DNA of 64,000 nt from Niabella aurantiaca DSM 17617 (GCF_000374125.1 NZ_KB893646.1:1-64000), one strand, 5' to 3'. Shown: positions 1 through 8,914, numbered from the stretch's first letter. Program-made: numbers and translations. Notes: generated from the sequence alone by a model not told the origin.

Positions 1-263
1 AGAAACTGATCGATTATTATGAATCCAATAAAGCAAGAATGAATTATCCATTATACAAAACGATCGGTGCCGGACTGATTGGTTCCGGCGCTATCGAATC
101 AGCACACCGAACGATTGTCCAAAAAAGGCTGAAGCAATCCGGACAAAGATGGAGCCGAAATGGCGCCCAAAATATGTTGCATCTCAGAGTAACAAAGAAG
201 AATCAACAATGGTCAAAGATTGTAGAACTATCCAAAAGGGAGTTTGTTAAGGTCGCAGCATAG
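1..263 (+). CDS. Transposase, C-terminal fragment (ISKra4/ISLre2-like)
   Basis: An open frame enters from outside the window; its first full codon is at base 3 and it ends with TAG at 261-263, giving 86 visible residues. The segment GSGAIESAHRTIVQKRLKQS followed by a G-Q-R-W-S stretch resembles the C-terminal end of DDE transposases of the ISKra4/ISLre2 type, in which the conserved glutamate sits in an 'S/V-E' segment like the one here. No terminal inverted repeat is obvious in the 90 bases after the stop, so the edge of the element cannot be set. The rest of the gene lies upstream of the window, so whether it is intact is unknown. The family assignment is from memory of the motif, not from a search. 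Confidence 0.6.
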   Translation, partial: KLIDYYESNKARMNYPLYKTIGAGLIGSGAIESAHRTIVQKRLKQSGQRWSRNGAQNMLHLRVTKKNQQWSKIVELSKREFVKVAA

Positions 264-353
264 CGAAAATCTGAAATGCACCCGGGAACACCGTCCGTGG
301 TCTGCCACAGCGGTGCAGTGCCCTTCTGCTGCTTTTTTAAAAAATAACGGATC

Positions 354-2468
354 ATGACAAAACGATTTCATACCATTCTGCTGCTTGTTTCCCTGTTAAA
401 ATTTGCACCTGCGCAAGGTCAGCCGGCGGTACCCTTTGTAATACCCGCATTGAAAAGCTGGATCTCCAACACCGGTTTTTTTCAGTTAAAGAATACAGCA
501 GCCATTGTAATGAGCCCCGTTTCGGCCCGGGCCCTGCAACCGGGTATGCAGGTATTTTTGTCAGACCTGAAAACGACCTCGGGCTTTGGGTCGCTCCGGT
601 TGCAGACAGGCACACCGGATGCGGGTGATGTTTTCGTTGCCCTGGGACTGAATGACACGGCGCTGGGAGATGAAGGCTATGTCCTGGAGATCGGCAAGAT
701 CGTATCTATAAAAGCAAATACACCCACAGGCGCCTTCTGGGCAACCCGCACTTTTTTGCAGCTGCTGGAACAGAATAAAAAAAGCAAACGCATTGCCGCA
801 GGGATCGCCAGGGACTTTCCGGACTACCCGGTACGGGGTTTTGTGCTGGATGCCGGGCGCAAATTCTTTACCATGGATTTCCTGAGGAATTATGTAAAGT
901 TTATGGCGTATTACAAGATGAATGATTTTCATATCCATCTAAATGACAATGGCTTCAAAAAATTTTTTAACAACGACTGGGACCAGACCTATTCCGCCTT
1001 CCGCCTGGAGAGCAGCACGTACCCGGAGCTTACGGCCAGGGACGGCCATTATACCAAGCGGGAATTCCGCGAGCTACAGCTCATGGCCCGCAACTACGGA
1101 GTCAACATCATTCCGGAGATTGATGTACCGGCGCACTCCCTGGCGTTCTCCAAGGCCGTTCCGGGTATCGGAAGCCGGAAATACGGGATGGACCACCTGG
1201 ACATCACCAATCCAAAAACATATGAAGTGATCGATCATGTTTTCCGGGAATACCTGGAGGGCCCCAACCCCGTTTTTGTCGGAAAAGAAGTACATATCGG
1301 TACCGATGAATATGCAAAGGAGGAATCGGAGAACTTCAGGAAATTTGCCGACCATTATATCCGCTTTGTAGAACAGTATGGCAAGAAGGTACGCATGTGG
1401 GGATCGCTGACCCATGCTGCCGGCACAACTCCTGTAAAAGCCGACGGGGTCACCATGAACCTCTGGTATAACGGATATGCAGATCCCAAAGAAATGTTCC
1501 GGCTGGGATATAAAGGCATCAGCACCCCCGACGGATACCTGTATATTGTGCCTGCAGCCGGCTACTACTATGATTATCTGAATACCCGGATGCTGTACAA
1601 CAGCTGGGCGCCTTACCGCATTGGGAAGGATAGCTTTGACGTACGGTTTCCCCAGATCAGGGGCGGCGCCTTTGCTGTATGGAATGATATTGTAGGTAAC
1701 GGCATCAGCGAAAAAGATGTACACCACCGGGTATTTCCGGCCATGCAGGTGCTATCGCAGAAAATGTGGACGGCCGCAAGAAGCGCCCTGCCGTATGAAA
1801 CATTCATGACCAGGGCGATGGCTCTTCCGGAAGCGCCCGGCCTGAACCTGCTGGGTAGGTTTAGCAGTGAACGGAAACTGGTATTGGCACCGTCTTTTTC
1901 CTCCGCCTCAAAAGCAATATCCAAAAATACAAAGCAGCTGAAAGAGGGGCACACAAATATACTCCGGCTGGCCGGGGGCAACAGCTACTATGCCCTGCCT
2001 TACAATGGCATTGGCTATGATTATACCGTTGTCTTCGAGATCAGGCCTGCCAAAAATAATCCCGGTGATGCGGTACTGTTCTCCTCGCCGGACGCCATTG
2101 TAAAACTGCAGCAGGGAAATACGGGCAACCTCGGATTCAGCCGGGATGGATATGACTTTACCTTTAATTATAAAGTACCCGCCGACCGGTGGACCCGGAT
2201 CGCCATTGCGGGGAACAATAAAGGAACCCGCCTCTATGTAAATGGAGAGCTGGCAGACCGGCTGGAAGGTCAAAAGAAAGGATTTGCCAACATCAAAGAT
2301 TCCATAAATATTGTACAAACCCTCTTTTTTCCGCTAAAATACATCGGCGCAAAGAAAAATGCATTTTCAGGATCTGTCAGGAACCTGAAAGTGTATAATT
2401 ACATGCTCACCCCGAAGGAGCTGGCTGCCGTCAGAGAGCCTGAAAAAGCCACTATGTCCGGAAAATAA
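354..2468 (+). CDS. GH20 beta-N-acetylhexosaminidase with C-terminal LamG-like domain
   Basis: A 704-residue secreted enzyme predicted to release terminal GlcNAc or GalNAc from glycans. Residues 1-22 form a signal peptide (cut near AQGQ-PA). A GH20 N-terminal support domain is followed by the TIM barrel, entered at RGFVLDAGRKFF (residues about 160-172) and followed by a 'FHIHLND' strand. The catalytic Asp-Glu pair is D318-E319 in HIGTDEY; the family norm is HxGxDE. Residues about 550-695 look like a concanavalin/LamG fold (YVNGELAD, GSVRNLKVYN), suggesting carbohydrate binding. The stop codon lies inside the left edge of a repeat element that starts near 2462, so the extreme C-terminus may have been altered by that insertion. 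The exact substrate cannot be told. A terminator-like stretch (GCAG/CTGC hairpin, then a T run) lies just upstream near 313-340. Confidence 0.88.
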   Translation: MTKRFHTILLLVSLLKFAPAQGQPAVPFVIPALKSWISNTGFFQLKNTAAIVMSPVSARALQPGMQVFLSDLKTTSGFGSLRLQTGTPDAGDVFVALGLNDTALGDEGYVLEIGKIVSIKANTPTGAFWATRTFLQLLEQNKKSKRIAAGIARDFPDYPVRGFVLDAGRKFFTMDFLRNYVKFMAYYKMNDFHIHLNDNGFKKFFNNDWDQTYSAFRLESSTYPELTARDGHYTKREFRELQLMARNYGVNIIPEIDVPAHSLAFSKAVPGIGSRKYGMDHLDITNPKTYEVIDHVFREYLEGPNPVFVGKEVHIGTDEYAKEESENFRKFADHYIRFVEQYGKKVRMWGSLTHAAGTTPVKADGVTMNLWYNGYADPKEMFRLGYKGISTPDGYLYIVPAAGYYYDYLNTRMLYNSWAPYRIGKDSFDVRFPQIRGGAFAVWNDIVGNGISEKDVHHRVFPAMQVLSQKMWTAARSALPYETFMTRAMALPEAPGLNLLGRFSSERKLVLAPSFSSASKAISKNTKQLKEGHTNILRLAGGNSYYALPYNGIGYDYTVVFEIRPAKNNPGDAVLFSSPDAIVKLQQGNTGNLGFSRDGYDFTFNYKVPADRWTRIAIAGNNKGTRLYVNGELADRLEGQKKGFANIKDSINIVQTLFFPLKYIGAKKNAFSGSVRNLKVYNYMLTPKELAAVREPEKATMSGK

Positions 2469-2802
2469 TATTTTGGTCCCCTTATAAGCGCCATCCGGCG
2501 CGTCGTTGTCGTCAAAGCCGCGCTTTAGCGCAGCTTTGACGAAGCTGTAATTTCATAAGTGCCATCGGCACGGATCATTATGCCCGGGCCTATGGCTCTC
2601 TGTTGTTCTTTTGGACTTATAAACGGGTTGAAACCCGTTCTTGCCGGATCTTTCGAGGCCATGCCTCTTTTGCTAAAATGGTTGTTGAACCCCGCTTTTT
2701 ACAGATGGCGGCTACAGCAAAGCCCAAAGTAGCGGCGATAAAAAACCCGTACCTTTTTTGTGACGATAAGGATGCTCCTGGATCGCTTTTAAACAGCTTC
2801 TT
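2462..2802. repeat. Hairpin-chain repeat element, copy 1 (left end truncated)
   Basis: Homologous to 16344-16696, 22723-22962 and 27639-27992. The left end lacks the AGAAGCTGTTTAA terminus and begins at the AAAATAATATTTTGGT segment, where it overlaps the last codons of the GH20 gene. The right end is TTTTAAACAGCTTCT at about 2787-2801. Inside are successive short hairpins: GCGCC/GGCGC, CGTCAAAGC/GCTTTGACG, GTGCC/GGCAC, GGGCC/GGCTC, AACGGGTT/AACCCGTT and GAGGC/GCCTC, mostly with 2-4 nt loops. A 70-codon open frame inside it (2603-2815) recurs in other copies only because the DNA is repeated, and is not called as a gene. Confidence 0.85.
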
Positions 2803-2803
2803 A

Positions 2804-2946
2804 GAGACTGTTTAAATATCATTTTTTTCAAAACCATTCAGGCATGAGGTGCGTTACGCCGCCTGGAATCTTAATGATTCCCCATATTCCAATGGTTATG
2901 GTCCTTTACTTGCCGTTTAAAGATCTAAACTGCTTCCCGGAAATAG
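2804..2946. repeat. Short sibling element with the same kind of ends
   Basis: Begins AGAGACTGTTTAAATATC and ends near ATCTAAACTGCTTCC, an imperfect inverted pair like the ends of the large element. The first 35 bases (CTGTTTAAATATnA, then a T run, then CAA and ACCATT) match the element at 56072-56216, and both carry an AACCATT...AATGGTT inverted pair inside. It abuts the right end of hairpin-chain copy 1 directly. Confidence 0.55.
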
Positions 2947-3047
2947 GTCATGGGCAATTTGCCGGTCTGCAGCATGCAGGTTTAACATCTGCCTATTGAA
3001 TTTCAATCGAAATCATTCATCCCTCAGAAGGCATTTACCGGCATAAT

Positions 3048-3140
3048 GCCCTTACAGGGCCGGCGCATAGGAGCAGCCTGCCGGTAAAAGCCCGGCTTAC
3101 GATTTTAGCCCTATCGGGGCGATGTATTGAAAAAGCTCAA
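3048..3140. repeat. Second hairpin repeat family, copy A
   Basis: Contains GCCCT-TAC-AGGGC at 3048-3060, a CCGG/CCGG hairpin near 3080-3095, and GCCCT-ATC-GGGGC at 3108-3120, followed by GATGTATTGAAAAA. Order, spacing and linker sequence match 5935-6035 (CAGnCTGCCGGTA linker; GTGACTTATTGAAAA after the last hairpin). The rest of the 2947-3275 spacer shows nothing further that I can support. Confidence 0.6.
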
Positions 3141-3275
3141 CCAATTTCACTGCGAAAATTTGAATGGCACCCATCCCTGGCTTAAATGTCATCTTTTGTT
3201 AATATTTTCGCAGCATCCCTGGGTGTTTGCCCAACACTCCGGCCCTATAAACAAATTATTAATAAACTCTAAACC

Positions 3276-4640
3276 ATGATGATTAAAAGATCATTCAGCC
3301 TCATTATGAGTGTGAGTATAGGTCTAGGCCTGTACAGCTGTCAAAAAGGCGGGATTACGTCCCCCGAAACCCCATTGCCGCTCACTGCGGTCCGTAACGG
3401 TCAATCCCTGCTGCCGCCCGGTCAAAATAAAGACCACGTGCCGGGACAGGTGCTGATAAAATTCAAAGACGGAACCCCGGCTAAAACAAAAGCGGATATT
3501 CTTGCAAAATTAAAAGGGAAGCTCCGGGATAAAGCCGAACCCAAAGCCATTCCGGGGTTTGAAGATGAAGGCACCGTGGAGCTGATCGAAATTTCATCGG
3601 ATGTCCTTACCGCCATCAACAAGGTAAAAAATGCACCTGAAATTGACTTTATAGAACCCAATTATATTTATCATACTGCAGAGGTACCCAATGATCCCTA
3701 TTTTTCCGTTAGTCAATGGAACATGCAGGCTGGCGGGTACGGATGCCAGGCCAGCGCTGCCTGGACCAATCACAAAACCGGGTCCGGTAACGTTTACGTG
3801 GGCGTCATCGACCAGGGATATATGTACGGGCACGAAGACCTGAAAAGCAATGCAGGCACCAATCCCGGTGAGATACCTGGCAACGGAACCGATGACGATG
3901 GAAACGGATATATTGACGACATCTATGGATGGAATTTTTATAACAATACTGCCGCGGTATATGGCAGCAACGACTTCCATGGTACGCATGTAGCTGGCAT
4001 CATCGGAGCCAAAGGTGGAAACGGGATGGGCGTGGCCGGTGTGGTCTGGAATGTAAAACTGCTGGGCGCCAAGTTTATAGAAAGTGGTTCAGGCAATGCA
4101 TTTGCGGCCGCACGGGCCATTGATTATTTTATTGCGCTAAAAACAAAACAAAGACTCAATATCGTTGCGCTCTGCTGCTCCTGGGAGGGAAGTACGGGCT
4201 CAAAAGATCTTGAGGCCGCTATCCGGAGGGCCAACAAGGCCGGGATCCTGATCATTGCCGCCGCCGGCAACAGCGCCGGTAATATTGACCAGGCACCCGT
4301 ATATCCGGCAGGTTATAAGACGGCCAATATCATTACCGTTACCTCCATTGGCCCCACCGGGGCCCTCTCTTATTTCTCCAACTACGGTTCCAAAAGCGTT
4401 GACATTGCAGCTCCGGGCGAATCGATCGTTTCCACATACCTGAACAACACCTATGCAGCTATGAGCGGCACTTCCATGGCCGCCCCGCACGTAGCCGGAG
4501 CCGCCGCGCTGTATGCCGCCGCGCATCCCGGCGCCAGCATGAAGGAAATAAGATCCGCCATCCTTTCCTCCGCCATTCCCACAGCCTCGCTCAAGGGAAA
4601 ATGCGCCACCGGCGGCCGTTTGGATATCAGCGGGTTTTAA
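3276..4640 (+). CDS. Subtilisin-family (S8) serine protease, lipoprotein
   Basis: A 454-residue protease probably anchored to the envelope. The N-terminus is a lipoprotein signal with lipobox LYSC (Cys at residue 22). Residues about 57-135 look like an inhibitor I9-type propeptide (VPGQVLIKFKDG ... IDFIEPNYIY). The catalytic triad is visible: D179 in VIDQG, H238 in FHGTHVAG and S400 in GTSMAAPHVAG, with oxyanion-hole N332 in AAAGNSA. The Asp motif reads D-Q-G where most subtilisins have D-T/S-G, a mild departure that should not remove activity. A DDDGNGYIDD calcium-binding-like loop lies at about residues 208-217. It stands alone, with hairpin repeats upstream and a strong terminator downstream. 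The substrate is unknown; it could digest extracellular protein or process surface proteins. Confidence 0.9.
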   Translation: MMIKRSFSLIMSVSIGLGLYSCQKGGITSPETPLPLTAVRNGQSLLPPGQNKDHVPGQVLIKFKDGTPAKTKADILAKLKGKLRDKAEPKAIPGFEDEGTVELIEISSDVLTAINKVKNAPEIDFIEPNYIYHTAEVPNDPYFSVSQWNMQAGGYGCQASAAWTNHKTGSGNVYVGVIDQGYMYGHEDLKSNAGTNPGEIPGNGTDDDGNGYIDDIYGWNFYNNTAAVYGSNDFHGTHVAGIIGAKGGNGMGVAGVVWNVKLLGAKFIESGSGNAFAAARAIDYFIALKTKQRLNIVALCCSWEGSTGSKDLEAAIRRANKAGILIIAAAGNSAGNIDQAPVYPAGYKTANIITVTSIGPTGALSYFSNYGSKSVDIAAPGESIVSTYLNNTYAAMSGTSMAAPHVAGAAALYAAAHPGASMKEIRSAILSSAIPTASLKGKCATGGRLDISGF

Positions 4641-4672
4641 ACAATTGCCCGTAGCCGTTTCACAGACTTTCA

Positions 4673-4713
4673 CAAGATCATCCCGGAGTTTATTCAGGAT
4701 GATCTTGTTTTTT
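4673..4713 (+). terminator. Intrinsic terminator after the S8 protease
   Basis: Perfect 11-bp stem CAAGATCATCC (4673-4683) / GGATGATCTTG (4697-4707), 13-nt loop, then six T. It lies 33 bp past the protease stop. Confidence 0.85.
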
Positions 4714-4807
4714 GAAACCGGCCCAACGGCGGTGCGCGGGCATCGGGAAATCCTGTATATTTGATAAAGATCAACACAATTAACAGCTTATTACAAACAC
4801 ATTCAAT

Positions 4808-5707
4808 ATGAAAACCATCCCTACTGCTTTTCTGATGCTGATACTATCGCTTCCGGCAACCGCGCAGACCCGGCAATTCGCTTACTATTTTGATGCCAGC
4901 CTGGTTCCTTCACAAAAAGAGAAGGCCGCCATTTATGGCAAGGGGATCAGGCAGGATTCCGTTGTATGGGTCGATTTTTTTTTAATGGCCAATGATCAAA
5001 AACTTTTCTCAGGGGCATATACTGACTCGTCTTTAAACGTATTGCACGGAAAAGGCATTGACTATTATCCGGACGGGCGCGTACAGCAGGTAAAACACTA
5101 TACGCACAATATACAGGACGGGCTTACGCAGCAATGGAACCGCATGGGCCAGCAGACCGATTCCATCATTTACGCACAGGGAACCGTTGCCTTTAAAAAG
5201 GAGTTCCGGTATTTTAAAAAAAACATCACGGCCAATGAAATCATTACAGACAGTGTCCGGAACACGATGCAGAATATCAGCTACGATACAACGGGAAGAA
5301 AGATCCGGGCATTTATTTTTTCCGGAAATAAAGGTATTGAAAAGATCTACCATACCGACGGCACGGTAACCGATGGCGACAGTCTTTATACCCGGGAACA
5401 AAAGGAAGCTGAATTTCCCGGAGGGTTAAACGCCTGGGCCACCTATCTCACCCGGTCGCTGGATGTCTTTCGGCCCATACGGAATGGTGCCGCTCCCGGA
5501 AAATACCAGGTTATGGTACAGTTCATCATTGATAAAGATGGGACCCTGTCGAATATCAAAGCATTGACCCATAACGGGTATGGGATGGAAGACGAAGCCC
5601 TTCGGGTGATCCGGAGATCAGGCAAATGGAGCCCCGCCCAACAATATGGCCGGTTTGTGAAAGCATACCGGAGGCAACCGATCGTATTTGCAATCACCAA
5701 AAAATAA
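4808..5707 (+). CDS. Secreted protein with MORN-like repeats and TonB C-terminal domain
   Basis: A 299-residue protein with a cleavable signal peptide (residues 1-20, ending ATAQ). The middle part (about 75-135) has toxin/MORN-2-like tandem strands such as GKGIDYYPDGRVQQ. Residues about 200-297 match the TonB C-terminal fold: EFPGGLNAW, then VQFIIDKDGTLSNIK, then MEDEALRVIRRSGKWSPA, ending with a hydrophobic strand. Annotation pipelines often call such proteins 'energy transducer TonB', but there is no N-terminal transmembrane anchor or proline-rich spacer, so it probably does not energise receptors in the classical way. A consensus TATATTTG box at 4756-4763 lies 44 bp upstream. Its role is unknown; a soluble periplasmic or secreted location is inferred from the signal peptide. 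Confidence 0.75.
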   Translation: MKTIPTAFLMLILSLPATAQTRQFAYYFDASLVPSQKEKAAIYGKGIRQDSVVWVDFFLMANDQKLFSGAYTDSSLNVLHGKGIDYYPDGRVQQVKHYTHNIQDGLTQQWNRMGQQTDSIIYAQGTVAFKKEFRYFKKNITANEIITDSVRNTMQNISYDTTGRKIRAFIFSGNKGIEKIYHTDGTVTDGDSLYTREQKEAEFPGGLNAWATYLTRSLDVFRPIRNGAAPGKYQVMVQFIIDKDGTLSNIKALTHNGYGMEDEALRVIRRSGKWSPAQQYGRFVKAYRRQPIVFAITKK

Positions 5708-5934
5708 ACAACACCAACCCTGACCGGAACGGCCACCGGGATGACATATCCTTCCCAACGAATATCCGGCGCCACGGACCACAAAGCCGGGGTGTGCTTT
5801 CCTGTCTTATTTTTAAAGCTCTTTTAACGGTCAAAAGCACGGAGCGCTTTAAACTTTTTTTGTCGGCTTTACTCCAATAGATAAAATCCGTTTATTGAAG
5901 TTGTTCCAGCTTTTCAGATTGCAGCAAACAGGCC

Positions 5935-6035
5935 GCCCCGACAGGGCTGGCCCATTGGAACAGTCTGCCGGTAGAAAACCGGTCATAAGGATCTTTGAAC
6001 TCGATCGGAGTGACTTATTGAAAAGTTGAAACAGC
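5935..6035. repeat. Second hairpin repeat family, copy B
   Basis: GCCC-CGACA-GGGC at 5935-5947, CCGG-TAGAAAA-CCGG at 5968-5982 and ACTC-GATCG-GAGT at 5999-6011, then GACTTATTGAAAA. Same order and linkers as 3048-3140. The last stem is GCCCT/GGGGC in copy A but ACTC/GAGT here, so pairing is kept while sequence differs. It fills most of the 351-bp gap before the small lipoprotein gene. Confidence 0.6.
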
Positions 6036-6058
6036 TTTATTGATAAAAACAAGATTCT

Positions 6059-6241
6059 ATGAAGGCTTTTAAAACATTTGTTTGGGGAGCGCTGTTCGCC
6101 TTACTCCTCTCGGGCACCGGATCCTGTACGGTAAACGCCTATCCCCGTGCACCCCGGCACCGGGTATGGGTTCCGGGTCATTGGGTACCGGGCCATCACA
6201 GCCACCGGCACTGGGTTCAGGGCCACTATGAATACCGTTAG
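6059..6241 (+). CDS. Small exported YxWxxGHW-type repeat protein
   Basis: A 60-residue protein with a signal sequence (K/R near the start, then a hydrophobic run to residue 21) and a possible lipobox ending at Cys23 (GTGSC), though the -3 residue is atypical. The mature part is almost only the tandem motif V-W-V-P-G-H-W / V-P-G-H / H-W-V-Q-G-H-Y, rich in Trp, His, Gly and Tyr, as in short 'YXWXXGHW' proteins of proteobacterial and Bacteroidota envelopes. A metal-binding or surface role is conceivable but unproven. The gene sits immediately after a hairpin repeat and ends 7 bp before the stop of the convergent M3 peptidase gene. Confidence 0.65.
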   Translation: MKAFKTFVWGALFALLLSGTGSCTVNAYPRAPRHRVWVPGHWVPGHHSHRHWVQGHYEYR

Positions 6242-6248
6242 CAGTATT

Positions 6249-7973
6249 TTAAAGCTGGTCCCGCTCTTCCTTTACGAACTCCATGAGGCCTTTTATATGG
6301 TTGGGAGAAAGGTCAAATTTTAACCCCGCGGCCTCAAACAGCTGCGGCAGCGTTCTGGTGCCTCCCAGGCGCAGCGCCTGTATATAATGATCCAGTGCTT
6401 TTGCCTTATCTTCCTTAAACTGTTGCCAGAGGCCAATGGCTCCCAGCTGTGCAATACCGTATTCGATATAATAAAAGGGAACTTCGTATAAATGCAACTG
6501 GCGCTGCCAGCTGAAATTGCGGTAGTCCTGCAGTCCTTCCGTGTTTAGCGACCGGGGTGTGAATTCCTCCAGGATCCTGCTCCAGGCTGCGGTACGTTCC
6601 TCCCGCGTATGCACGGGGTGCTCATAAACCCAGTGCTGAAATTTATCGATGGTGGCGATCCAGGGAAAAATGGTCAGCACCCGCTCCAGCTGCTGTTCCT
6701 GTGCACGTTTCAGTTCCTCCGGCGTCTTAAAGAACGCGGTCCAGAACTCCATACTGAACAATTCCATGCTCATGCTGGCCACTTCCGCAATTTCGGTCGG
6801 ATATTCTTTAAATGCGGAAAGCTCCAGCGGGTGGGCCAGGAAGGAGTGAATGGCATGGCCGCCCTCATGCACCATGGTTGTTACATCATCCATGGTTCCG
6901 GCGGCGTTCATAAATATAAAAGGAGCACCTGTTTCTGCCAGCGGACAATTATATCCTCCGGGGGCTTTCCCCTTGCGGCTCTCCAGGTCAAGCCTTCCCA
7001 TTTCATTCATTTTGCGCAAACAATCTCCAAAGAACGGCTTCAGTTCATCAAAACAGTGAATGGCTTTCTCCACCAGCTCGCTGCCGGTCGTAAACGGGCG
7101 CAGTGGCTCGGTTCCCGCCGGCTCTGCATCAATATCCCAGGGCCTCAGCGCATCCAGGTTCAGTTTCTGTTTTTTTTGCTGATACACTTCGTCTACCAGA
7201 GGAAGCACATGCTGTTTCACAGCCTCATGAAACTGAAAACAATCCTCCTTGCTATAGTCGAAGCGCCCCAGCTCCGCAAAACGGTAATCGCGGTAATTTG
7301 CATAACCCGCATTCAGGGCCACCTGGTGTCGCTTTTTTAACAGTGTATCGTACAGGTCATCCAGTGCATCCTTATCCTGCAACCTGCGGTCGGCGATCTT
7401 CCGGTAAACCGATTCCCGTAATGGCCGGTCCGGGTTCTCTAAAAATTTAGCGGCCTGCTGCAAGGTATACTCCTGGTCGTTCACCGTTACCGTCATTTTA
7501 CCCGCGATGGCTCCGAATTGCTGGGCTTCCACTGCCAGCTCCGATTGCAGCGGGATGTTCTCTTCCCGGAACAGGTCTATGTTTTTCTTTATATTCCTCA
7601 GATAAGTAAAATATTCCGGCGCCTTTAATTCAGCAGAAAGCGGGCTGTTGATCAGCTTCCGGTTCAGCTGGTCGGCATAGGGCTGCATTTTAGGCTGGAT
7701 CTCCGTCATAAAAAAAGTAAAGGATTCCGCCAGTGCGGTATCGGTCGTATCCCGGGTCATATTGATCTGTCGCCAACAGGCTTCTTCGCTTACCACGGCC
7801 TCCAGCTCGCTGGTATCCTTCAGCCAGTGGTCCAGCTCCTCACGGTTTGTAAGTGATCTTTCAGAAAGGTCTTTAAAATAGGGCTCCAGGGCATCCCAAT
7901 TGGTGATCTTAAAATTTTCCGGTAAAAAGCTTCTTTTCAACGGTTGAATATTTGCATCTGGTTTCATGTTCAT
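6249..7973 (-). CDS. M3-family oligoendopeptidase
   Basis: A 574-residue cytoplasmic zinc metallopeptidase (PepF/thimet-oligopeptidase type) that trims short peptides. The zinc motif HEGGH is at residues 369-373, within MVHEGGHAIHSF; the downstream E in TEIAEVASMSME is the expected third ligand. There is no signal peptide. The length fits oligoendopeptidase F. The start ATG at 7973 gives MNMKPDANIQ; a second in-frame ATG two codons later is equally possible. It is transcribed alone: the gene upstream on the same strand is separated by a strong palindromic terminator at 8076-8095. The two cysteine/histidine-free helical N-terminal domains match the usual M3 layout. Confidence 0.9.
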   Translation of the reverse strand: MNMKPDANIQPLKRSFLPENFKITNWDALEPYFKDLSERSLTNREELDHWLKDTSELEAVVSEEACWRQINMTRDTTDTALAESFTFFMTEIQPKMQPYADQLNRKLINSPLSAELKAPEYFTYLRNIKKNIDLFREENIPLQSELAVEAQQFGAIAGKMTVTVNDQEYTLQQAAKFLENPDRPLRESVYRKIADRRLQDKDALDDLYDTLLKKRHQVALNAGYANYRDYRFAELGRFDYSKEDCFQFHEAVKQHVLPLVDEVYQQKKQKLNLDALRPWDIDAEPAGTEPLRPFTTGSELVEKAIHCFDELKPFFGDCLRKMNEMGRLDLESRKGKAPGGYNCPLAETGAPFIFMNAAGTMDDVTTMVHEGGHAIHSFLAHPLELSAFKEYPTEIAEVASMSMELFSMEFWTAFFKTPEELKRAQEQQLERVLTIFPWIATIDKFQHWVYEHPVHTREERTAAWSRILEEFTPRSLNTEGLQDYRNFSWQRQLHLYEVPFYYIEYGIAQLGAIGLWQQFKEDKAKALDHYIQALRLGGTRTLPQLFEAAGLKFDLSPNHIKGLMEFVKEERDQL

Positions 7974-8075
7974 TATTTTTCTGCTCTGTTACAGTAGGGT
8001 CTCCGGGAAAACAAATGCCCCGGAACCGGGAGCAGCAATATACTTTATAAAAAGCAAACCATCACAAAACAATAA

Positions 8076-8095
8076 GCCCCCGCTGCAGCGGGGGC
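8076..8095 (-). terminator. Perfect 20-bp palindrome, terminator of the DUF5606 gene
   Basis: GCCCCCGCTGCAGCGGGGGC is self-complementary over its full length. Read on the minus strand it follows the 8122-8718 gene by 26 bp and is followed by TTATTGTTTT, a T-rich tail. Confidence 0.7.
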
Positions 8096-8121
8096 GGTAT
8101 CTATACAATATGAGGTGATGA

Positions 8122-8718
8122 TTAATCTTCTTTCTTTTTGACTGCTTTCTTTGCAGCAGCTTTCTTGGCCGGCGCTTTCTCTTTTTTTACGGCTTCATCT
8201 GCCGGGGTGGCTGCTTTTTCTTCCGTAGCCTTCGCAGCTGGCTTCTTTTTAGGTTTTGCCGCTGTTTGCTCTTCGGCCGCTTCCGGTTCAGCAGCTGTAT
8301 CCGTTTCCAGCTCTTCGGCTTCGTCTGCCTCCGTTAATTTGATCTCAATATCATTTTTTTGCAACAGGTCAAACCATTTAACGATCTTCTTCATGTCCGA
8401 AACATACACCCGGTCAAAATCCATATCGGCATATACCTTCTGGAAATAAGCTTTGATTGCCTTGTCGTCCTTTACATCCGGTAAAGCTGTGCCATCCGTC
8501 TTCATGACATTGAATACATCTACCAGGTTCACATTTTCCCTTATGGTATAGATCTCAATGCTTTCCAGGTGTGAAAACTGATGAATACGGGAAGACGCAA
8601 ATCTGGTTGTTTTGTCATTCAGGGAGCGAATGATGGCCCCGTCACTTTTACTGCTGATCAGCTCAAATAAGCCCGATAATCCACTTACTGCAACTAACTT
8701 ATTATACTCCATGGTCAT
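8122..8718 (-). CDS. DUF5606-family protein with Lys/Ala/Glu-rich tail
   Basis: A 198-residue cytoplasmic protein. Residues 1-125 match the Bacteroidota DUF5606 family as I recall it: an opening 'A-V-S-G-x-x-G-L-F-E-L' strand, a conserved I-I-R-S-L segment, IEIYTIRENVNLVDVF, and a Y-x-x-M-D-F-D-R-V-Y-V-S-D-M-K-K-I segment. From residue about 128 the chain becomes low complexity, first acidic and then basic with repeated A-K-K-A-x-A-K-K-A units, like a histone-H1-type tail, which might bind nucleic acid. Function is not known for the family. It is a single gene ending in a palindromic terminator. Two in-frame ATGs (8718 and 8712) could serve as start. Confidence 0.75.
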   Translation of the reverse strand: MTMEYNKLVAVSGLSGLFELISSKSDGAIIRSLNDKTTRFASSRIHQFSHLESIEIYTIRENVNLVDVFNVMKTDGTALPDVKDDKAIKAYFQKVYADMDFDRVYVSDMKKIVKWFDLLQKNDIEIKLTEADEAEELETDTAAEPEAAEEQTAAKPKKKPAAKATEEKAATPADEAVKKEKAPAKKAAAKKAVKKKED

Positions 8719-8914
8719 TTTTTAAGAGCCGCAAGATAAATGACTTTTTTTAAGAATATGCCTAAACGTTCGTTTTTATGTTCTTCTTTTACAGTTTTCC
8801 GTAAAAACAGGGAGAAACAAATTATTATTTATCAGCATTTTTAGCCCTTATCAAAAATGCCGACCGAAAGTTTGAGCCTATTTCATCGTCCAATGAACTT
8901 TATATCCCCTATTT

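Noticed and set aside
2603-2815. A 70-codon open frame with similar frames at 16454-16687, 22765-22953 and 27749-28012
   Set aside because: They translate the hairpin repeat itself; similarity among them comes from repeated DNA, not from protein conservation, and frames run through palindromes.
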